NCBI RefSeq assembly: GCF_000970305.1
Contig: NZ_CP009517.1
Coordinates: 1,984,001 to 2,048,000, forward strand
From: Methanosarcina barkeri 3
GTDB taxonomy: Archaea > Halobacteriota > Methanosarcinia > Methanosarcinales > Methanosarcinaceae
Length of the DNA: 64,000 nt
Direction of reading: 5' to 3'
The translations under genes were made by a program, and so were the position numbers. Shown piece after piece: positions 59,917 to 64,000 of this stretch. The notes under the pieces were generated by a model. The model worked only from the letters and a program-made list of their open reading frames with translations. It ran no database searches and was not told the origin of the DNA. Every line of letters starts with the position of its first letter. Positions within the stretch are counted from its first letter, which is position 1.

Positions 59917-59950
59917 GCAAAGGTGAAAACCTTTGCGTATTATTTTTTAT
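59917..59950 (+). terminator. Intrinsic terminator of the propeller gene
   Basis: GCAAAGG (59917-59923) pairs perfectly with CCTTTGC (59930-59936), followed by GTATTATTTTTTATTG. Confidence 0.8.
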
Positions 59951-60257
59951 TGAGATCAGTTCACAAAGAACTGTTCATTGTTTTAATAGAAGTTCAGTAT
60001 TTTAAGTTGAATATCCCGTAACAAGCTATAGAGATATTAGACTGAATAAAAGCTTATAGCTAACGATTCTTAGCTTGTTAGTTAATATCCTGCTTATTAA
60101 TTACAAAAAAGGAAAAGGCTTCCAAGTTTTATTTCATATTTTTCGCTCTATCAGCTAGAATCTTCAGGCTTGAGATTGTTTTTTAAATCAAGTAACGCCT
60201 TTATCAAAAATGAACGTTAAATCATGCGAAAAAGATATATTTCCCCATTTCGTTATA
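59951..60257. other. Intergenic region containing the empty site of the 53.0-kb insertion
   Basis: No gene. From about 60160 to 60240 it matches the sequence around the insertion at 53009-53200, with a single CGAAAAAG at about 60229 and no insert. Confidence 0.55.
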
Positions 60258-60372
60258 GACTTCCTCCTATGTTTTCATAGGGGTTAGGTTAGCCTGTGCG
60301 GAACCTGTATACTCCTTATAAGTGGCGTATTCAGGAAAGGAATTCGGACTCCTTGAAGTGGCAGGCTAACCG
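60258..60372 (+). ncRNA. Putative structured RNA element, copy 5 (best paired)
   Basis: Hairpin 1 CCTATG (60266-60271) with CATAGG (60276-60281), perfect. Helix 2 GGTTAGCCTG (60287-60296) with CAGGCTAACC (60362-60371), ten perfect pairs. Hairpin 3 CCTGTATAC (60304-60312) with GTATTCAGG (60327-60335), eight of nine. The primary sequence differs much from copies 1-4 while the pairing is kept or improved. Confidence 0.6.
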
Positions 60373-61720
60373 TCATCCGAGAAAAACGTGAAATTAAAGA
60401 GTATTTGAGACCCCAGAAAAGGGGCCTTTAATTGTCTTTCAGGTCTTTTTTGCGTTTTTTGAATTTTAAGGAAAATGTACGGAACTATTTTTCAGTGAGG
60501 TTCATAGATTATGCAGCTGATACCTGCTTTCAGTATCTTCTACATAAACTTGGCTGTGCTGGCTGTATCTGGTCTTTTTCATTTGGGTTGAACGAAGAGT
60601 TCTTAAGGAGGTATTATGGAAGGTATACTGCTTAACTCTTGTATTATCAGTTAGCAGGTGGTCATAATGAGTTAAACTGGTTTAACACCATTACTTCCAT
60701 TTTTCAGCACATCGGTTCCAAAGTACATCCACAAATCTGAAATTTTTGAATCTATCTATGAATCAATGGACTTCACATTAAAATGGATTTATTTTTGGAA
60801 CCTATACACTGTAATCTTAGTAACAGGATATAAGTCTAACAAAAACGATAATAAGTTTGATCTTTAAAGGCAACATTGAAAAATGATCTATGAAATTGTC
60901 TCTGATCCACGAAATTGTTTCTATTAATATTGTTCATATAAACTTGTCATAAGGAAAGAGGAACACAGTCAAAAAAACGTTTTTTGTAATTACTTTCTAT
61001 TAATTTGAATTATTCATAAATTATAATTATTTTCATTTTAAATAATACCTTAACGTAAGATATATTTATCTTGAATATCTGTCCCTTTTATTTTATACAA
61101 ACTTTTGACTTTGCTAATTTTCAACTTTGTAATTTTTATATTTTATTAACTTTTATATTTTGTTAATTTTTATATTTTGTTTTTTATAAGTATGAATTTT
61201 CAAAATATTTTATTTGTACTGCAAGTCCGCCTATTAAACCAATTATAATTCAATAAATAGCACTTTAGGAAATTCTTTGGCCTATTTCCTATTTATTGTT
61301 ACCTTATTGGCTAAAGATTATTACCCAAAATCTTAGTCTTTTATACAAGTAAACTAAAATTGAGCTGAAGTTACGTAATTGTTTACATATTGAGGTGAGG
61401 AATCGAGAACTTGTGAGGCTATTTTTCTTTAAAATGTTTTTTAATAACAGGTGTTAAATGATGTTTTTCTTTGCATTGAGAAGTAAAGTTTACTTTAGTT
61501 ACTTATATACAATGCTATTTCTCTTTCTTACTAATCTAATTTTTCATGTCTACTGATGAAGAATTGAAAAGTGAAAGAGTAAAGGATTTCTTGCAAAAAG
61601 CGTGCAGTCTCATAGTAATAATATCCTCACAACAACACATTTTAAATTATTTTTTAAATAATAGAAAGTCAATTATTTTGCGAAGTACTGAACGGTAAAT
61701 TATTTTCTGGAGTAGAGGTT
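60373..61720. other. Long AT-rich intergenic region before the CobN-like gene
   Basis: About 1.35 kb with no gene that can be supported. A frame at 60432-60635 has no family and no support. Near 61130-61190 a direct repeat based on TTTTATATTTTGTTAA occurs three times. The AGAGGTT ribosome site of the next gene is at its end. Confidence 0.5.
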
Positions 61721-64000
61721 ATGAATGAAAAGTCGAATAAAGAAATAAGTCTTTTGAACAAGAAAATTAAGGCTTCGATAATGGCATTCTTAATGTTTTT
61801 AATGCTATTTTCGATATCTTCGGCAGCTGGAAGCGTGGATCTTCAATATGAGCTTGTTGCCAGTACAACAAGTGATGCTGAAGGTAATTACCTGTTTTCC
61901 GACATTCCCGACGGAGATTATACGCTTATAGCTCTTTACAACGAGGACAAATGGCGCCGTGCCGATGAACAAATTCGGATTCAGAACGGAGCGGATCTTT
62001 CAGTGAACCTCGATACCTCAAGCAGGGATATCGATGAAAACGAATCGCAGGCTCTTTTTGAAATGTCTGGCAGTGAGGCTAACCCGTCTGGCAGTGCCAA
62101 AATTAGCGGATTCACTCGTCAGAAACAGATGAATGCTGACCCTATACCTCTAGGTTCAACAAAAGTTCTTTTGTTAAAGGAAACTGGAACGGAAGCTCAG
62201 GATAATTCCGGTGAGACTCAGAGTAACTCCAGTAAAACTCAGGATAATTCCGGTGAGACTCAGAGTAACTCCAGTGAAACTCAGGATAATTCCGGTGAGA
62301 CTCAAAGTAACTCCAGTAAAACTCAGGAGAACTCCAGCCAGATTCAGAGTAATTCCAGCCAGATTCAGAGTAATTCCAGCCAGATTCAGAGTAATTCCAG
62401 CAACAACCAGAATCTGAACATTGCAATAGTAACCGGATACAGGAGCCATGAGCTCCCTCTCAAAAACCTGATGGAAAAACTCAACAATGACAGCAGCTTA
62501 AACCTTACTCTTAACTGCTTTATGGCTGACTATGTGATGGAAAACGATGTTGACCTGAGCACGATGGACATAATATACATCAATATGCTCAGTCCTTCAA
62601 CAGCCCAGAAGCTTACACCAACAGTGGACAGTGCAATTACTAACGGGTGTGTGGTTATTGATGATGATACCCTTTTGAATGAGAGTATCCCGCTTCCTGA
62701 AGACCAGATTGAGAGCTACAGGGAAAAACTGAACAACTACTGGCTTAACGGGGCTTATGAACAGGATAATTTGAAAAATCTCGTATTCTGTATCGCCAGT
62801 GACTGCTGCGGCAGGTCTGACCTGCAGTACGAGGAGCCGCATACGCTTCCTGAAAGAGCGATCTATCACACGAACATGACAGGCTACTTTACCGATTCTC
62901 TGGATACCTACCTTGCATGGTATTCAAACCGAAGTGATGGAGGGCATGTATACGATCCTGCAAAGCCCACAGTTGCAATTACCATGTACCAGAGCTATTT
63001 CCCATTCCAGATTGAGCCAATTGATGCCTTGATCTCAAAACTGGAAGCAAAAGGCTACAATGTTATTGCCACATATGGATCCGATAACCTATCCTCAGGT
63101 GATTTTTTCAAGCAGGGGGATGAGGTTCTTGTAGATGCGATTATTTCATTTACGTACTTTGGCAACAAGTTTGATGCCGAAGATCTCGATGTACCTGTAA
63201 TTAACGGCATTATTGACAATTACATGAACAAAACCGAGTATGAAACCAACAGCAGACCGCTTCCTGCGGACAAGATGATGAAGCTCGACTTGCAGGAACT
63301 CTGGGGAGCTATTGACCCTATAATAATGGCTGCAACGGAAGTAGATCCCGAAACAGAGACCGAGACTTCGGTTTCCATAGATTACCAGGTAGACTGGCTT
63401 GTTGACCGCGTGGAAAGCTGGGTAAACCTTAGTGAAATTCCGGGGTCGGACAAAAAAGTTGCTATAATCTATTATAATCATGGAGGAGGTAAGGATAATA
63501 TAGGGGCTTCTTATCTCGATGTTATTCCAAGTTTGTCCAACCTTCTTGATGCTATGGCTAAAGACGGTTACGACCTGAATGAAAGCCAGTCCCTTAACGA
63601 GACCGAGCTCCTGAATTTGATGCTTACTCAGGGTATCAACATAGGAACCTGGGCTCCAGGGGAACTCCAGAAATTGGTTGATACCGGAAAAGTAGTTCTC
63701 CTTCCCGAAAGTACCTATGAGCAATGGTTCTCGGAATTACCTGAAGAGAGACAGCAGGAGGTCATTGACCAGTGGGGTCCGGCTCCTGGAAAGATCATGG
63801 TCTGGGAAAACGAGAGTGGAAAATACCTCGTAATTCCCAGAATCGAGGTAGGGGAAAATATTATTCTGGCTCCGCAGCCTTCAAGAGGCTGGCTTGATGA
63901 TAACGAAGCTCTTTATCATGACAAGGATTTACCTCCTCACCACCAGTACATTGCTTTCTACCTCTGGCTCCAGCATTCCAAGGAAGAAGGGGGATTCGGC
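61721..64000 (+). CDS. Exported CobN-like (cobaltochelatase/Mg-chelatase H) protein, N-terminal part
   Basis: 760 codons, open to the window edge, C-terminus missing. Signal anchor about 17-36 (ASIMAFLMFLMLFSISSA). Residues about 40-80 keep part of a carboxypeptidase-regulatory-like domain (TSDAEGNYLFSDIPDGDYTL). A linker of ten 7-residue repeats (TQDNSGE, TQSNSSK, IQSNSSQ) spans about 159-228. Then the CobN/BchH domain: LNIAIVTGYRSHELPLKNLM, MDIIYINMLSPSTAQKL, KPTVAITMYQSYFPFQIEPI and KVAIIYYNHGGGKDNIGASY. Cytoplasmic CobN inserts cobalt into a corrin ring; an exported version may act on tetrapyrroles outside. Ribosome site AGAGGTT before the ATG. Confidence 0.9.
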   Translation, partial: MNEKSNKEISLLNKKIKASIMAFLMFLMLFSISSAAGSVDLQYELVASTTSDAEGNYLFSDIPDGDYTLIALYNEDKWRRADEQIRIQNGADLSVNLDTSSRDIDENESQALFEMSGSEANPSGSAKISGFTRQKQMNADPIPLGSTKVLLLKETGTEAQDNSGETQSNSSKTQDNSGETQSNSSETQDNSGETQSNSSKTQENSSQIQSNSSQIQSNSSQIQSNSSNNQNLNIAIVTGYRSHELPLKNLMEKLNNDSSLNLTLNCFMADYVMENDVDLSTMDIIYINMLSPSTAQKLTPTVDSAITNGCVVIDDDTLLNESIPLPEDQIESYREKLNNYWLNGAYEQDNLKNLVFCIASDCCGRSDLQYEEPHTLPERAIYHTNMTGYFTDSLDTYLAWYSNRSDGGHVYDPAKPTVAITMYQSYFPFQIEPIDALISKLEAKGYNVIATYGSDNLSSGDFFKQGDEVLVDAIISFTYFGNKFDAEDLDVPVINGIIDNYMNKTEYETNSRPLPADKMMKLDLQELWGAIDPIIMAATEVDPETETETSVSIDYQVDWLVDRVESWVNLSEIPGSDKKVAIIYYNHGGGKDNIGASYLDVIPSLSNLLDAMAKDGYDLNESQSLNETELLNLMLTQGINIGTWAPGELQKLVDTGKVVLLPESTYEQWFSELPEERQQEVIDQWGPAPGKIMVWENESGKYLVIPRIEVGENIILAPQPSRGWLDDNEALYHDKDLPPHHQYIAFYLWLQHSKEEGGFG
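62195..62404 (+). repeat. 21-bp coding tandem repeat, ten units
   Basis: Heptapeptide units of the type TQDNSGE, TQSNSSK and IQSNSSQ within the CobN-like protein. Every unit is 21 bases, so the frame is kept. It forms a flexible Ser/Asn/Gln linker with many potential glycosylation sites (NSS). Confidence 0.92.

Noticed and set aside
60432-60635. 67-codon frame after RNA copy 5
   Set aside because: No ribosome site, no recognised domain, cysteine/aromatic-rich composition typical of random frames.
62142-62449. Antisense frames over the CobN-like repeat linker
   Set aside because: They are the by-product of a 21-bp tandem repeat, which opens every frame.
1-64000. tRNA and rRNA genes
   Set aside because: No tRNA-like TPsiC or anticodon-arm pattern or rRNA sequence was found; the GATTCGAACCCC match at about 1232 lies inside purN.

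Overview
The window is from a Methanosarcina-type methanogenic archaeon (Methanosarcinaceae). The evidence is the archaeal gene set (tiaS, Cdc48, RadA, archaeal CoaD, archaeal phosphoglycolate phosphatase), folate-type GlyA and PurN, a cbiMNQO operon, and large exported PKD/beta-propeller/beta-helix proteins. Gene-poor AT-rich intergenic regions full of short tandem repeats also fit. The species cannot be fixed from the sequence alone. No rRNA, tRNA, CRISPR array or complete insertion sequence was seen.

Layout. (1) 1-8.5 kb is a conserved housekeeping block: glyA (partial), purN, an archaeal HTH regulator, tiaS, nadE, cdc48 and a PRC-barrel gene. (2) 9-24.7 kb is an accessory stretch of mostly single genes: a decayed LolA-like gene, a winged-helix regulator beside two GyrI-type effector-binding proteins (one fused to TrmO), a YdjM-like membrane protein, a pyruvate-kinase C-domain protein, PhzF, three SAM methyltransferases, GNATs, GrpB, a P-loop kinase and a transglutaminase-like protein. 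Gene remnants and minisatellites lie between them. (3) 24.7-29.7 kb returns to housekeeping: phosphoglycolate phosphatase, radA, coaD, an endonuclease IV-like protein and a DUF378 protein. (4) 30-33.3 kb is the cobalt/nickel ECF transporter cbiMNQO on the minus strand. (5) 34-64 kb is a cell-surface region: CobN-like proteins at both ends (one short, one running off the window), a NosD-like beta-helix protein, an exported corrinoid-domain protein, a transcobalamin-C-like (DUF4430) exported protein plus a broken copy, a secreted beta-propeller protein, and four large PKD proteins, three of which are close paralogues.

How the genes may work together. The clustering of a CbiMNQO importer, CobN-like exported proteins, an exported B12-binding-fold protein and a transcobalamin-C-like protein suggests an envelope system for capturing or remodelling corrinoids, cobalt or nickel. 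This is inference, not demonstrated. The PKD/beta-helix/propeller proteins probably form the outer layer or adhesins, and the array has expanded by segmental duplication together with about 0.6-1.1 kb of upstream sequence.

The most unusual signal is a roughly 120-nt element present five times (43.55, 48.64, 52.38, 57.10 and 60.26 kb). It folds into the same helices in the different copies, with compensatory base changes, which suggests an undescribed structured RNA. A second clean signal is a 174-bp MITE-like insertion at 53.0 kb with inverted ends and a 9-bp target duplication, whose empty-site homologue lies at 60.23 kb in the same window.
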